Assembly: GCA_003695455.1 (NCBI GenBank)
Contig: RFJF01000716.1
Span: 1 to 5,910, forward strand
Source of the DNA: Chloroflexota bacterium
GTDB taxonomy: Bacteria; Chloroflexota; Anaerolineae; 4572-78; J111
Direction: 5' to 3'
Length of the DNA stretch: 5,910 bases
In this document: in pieces, positions 5,666-5,910 of the stretch
Layout: every line of letters begins with the position of its first letter
How positions within the stretch are numbered: position 1 is the first letter of the stretch
Translations under genes and position numbers: made by a program
The notes under the pieces: generated by a model
What the model saw: the letters and a program-made list of their open reading frames with translations, nothing else
What the model was told of the DNA's origin: nothing
The model's database searches: none

Positions 5666-5910
5666 TCAGTTTGTCAAAAATTTTTGCGGGTTTGCCAAAA
5701 ACTCCTCTTTGCAGCCCTGCGCGCAAAAGTGGAACACCTGCCCGTTGTAATCGGCGCGGGCAGGCGCGCCATCCCGGTCAATGGACATACCGCACACCGG
5801 GTCCACGGCCATATCAACCACGTCTTTAAATTGACCGTCCTCCAGCCACAGCACCCGGTCGGCAATGTCTTTGATGCGCTGGTCGTGGCTGACAATAATC
5901 ACGCTGCGGG
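5666..5910 (-). CDS. ABC transporter ATPase C-terminus fused to a YHS metal-binding domain (partial)
   Basis: Only the C-terminal part is inside the window; the frame stays open to the right edge. The first visible part, RSVIIVSHDQR and then ADRVLWLEDGQFK, is the end of an ABC ATPase of the LolD/MacB/DevA type, with the H-loop His in VSHD. It continues without a stop into a YHS domain (about 5672-5812): DPVCGM, then FHFCAQGCKEEF and NPQKF, with three Cys (one early, two late as C-x3-C) suited to metal binding. The internal ATG at 5810-5812, at the start of the YHS part, has no clear ribosome binding site, so a fusion is more likely than two genes. It is the most upstream visible gene of the minus-strand operon; the Walker motifs and any FtsX-like permease would lie beyond the edge. 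Confidence 0.85.
   Translation of the reverse strand, partial: RSVIIVSHDQRIKDIADRVLWLEDGQFKDVVDMAVDPVCGMSIDRDGAPARADYNGQVFHFCAQGCKEEFLANPQKFLTN

Noticed and set aside
5810..5812. YHS domain as a separate small gene starting at the internal ATG
   Set aside because: The frame is continuous with the ABC ATPase, no ribosome binding site precedes this ATG, and the linker is only a few residues long, so a fusion is simpler. It is not fully excluded.

Overview
The window looks like a piece of a moderately GC-rich bacterial chromosome, most likely from Chloroflexota (Anaerolineae-like). This assignment is an inference from protein style: a long DUF2085 variant without its usual Cys motif, a CPD-type metal ATPase, and an ABC ATPase ending in a YHS domain. 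No rRNA or other strong marker is present. I see no tRNA, CRISPR array or complete insertion sequence.

Layout. The plus strand carries three complete genes. First is a class I SAM-dependent methyltransferase (104-739), just after the 3' tail of an unidentified gene (3-77). Next is a DUF2085 integral membrane protein (972-1721), then a Sec-exported protein of unknown family (2000-2827). The two gaps between these genes (740-971 and 1722-1999) hold most of the regulatory signal. A 17-bp dyad, TCTTA-N7-TAAG(A/G), occurs once before the DUF2085 gene (840-856) and twice before the secreted-protein gene (1826-1842 and 1870-1886). A G-quadruplex motif follows the DUF2085 stop codon. The plus-strand genes end at a strong hairpin with T-runs on both strands (2840-2897), which can also terminate the convergent minus-strand operon.

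The minus strand, read from the right edge leftward, is a compact operon. It begins with the C-terminal end of an ABC-transporter ATPase fused to a YHS metal-binding domain (5666-5910, running off the window). A 65-residue unknown protein follows (5459-5656), then a 798-residue P1B heavy-metal ATPase (3021-5417), and possibly a 36-residue hydrophobic micro-ORF (2909-3019) starting 1 nt after the ATPase stop. The gaps are 9, 41 and 1 nt.

How the genes may work together. The minus-strand operon reads as metal export or homeostasis, most plausibly copper. The ATPase has a His/Met/Cys-rich N-terminus with an HMA-like domain, but its membrane motif is CPD instead of CPC or CPH. The YHS domain next door, on the ABC ATPase, could bind the same metal. 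The plus-strand DUF2085 and secreted proteins may answer to one shared regulator through the repeated dyad. The regulator and the inducer are unknown, and neither is encoded in the window.
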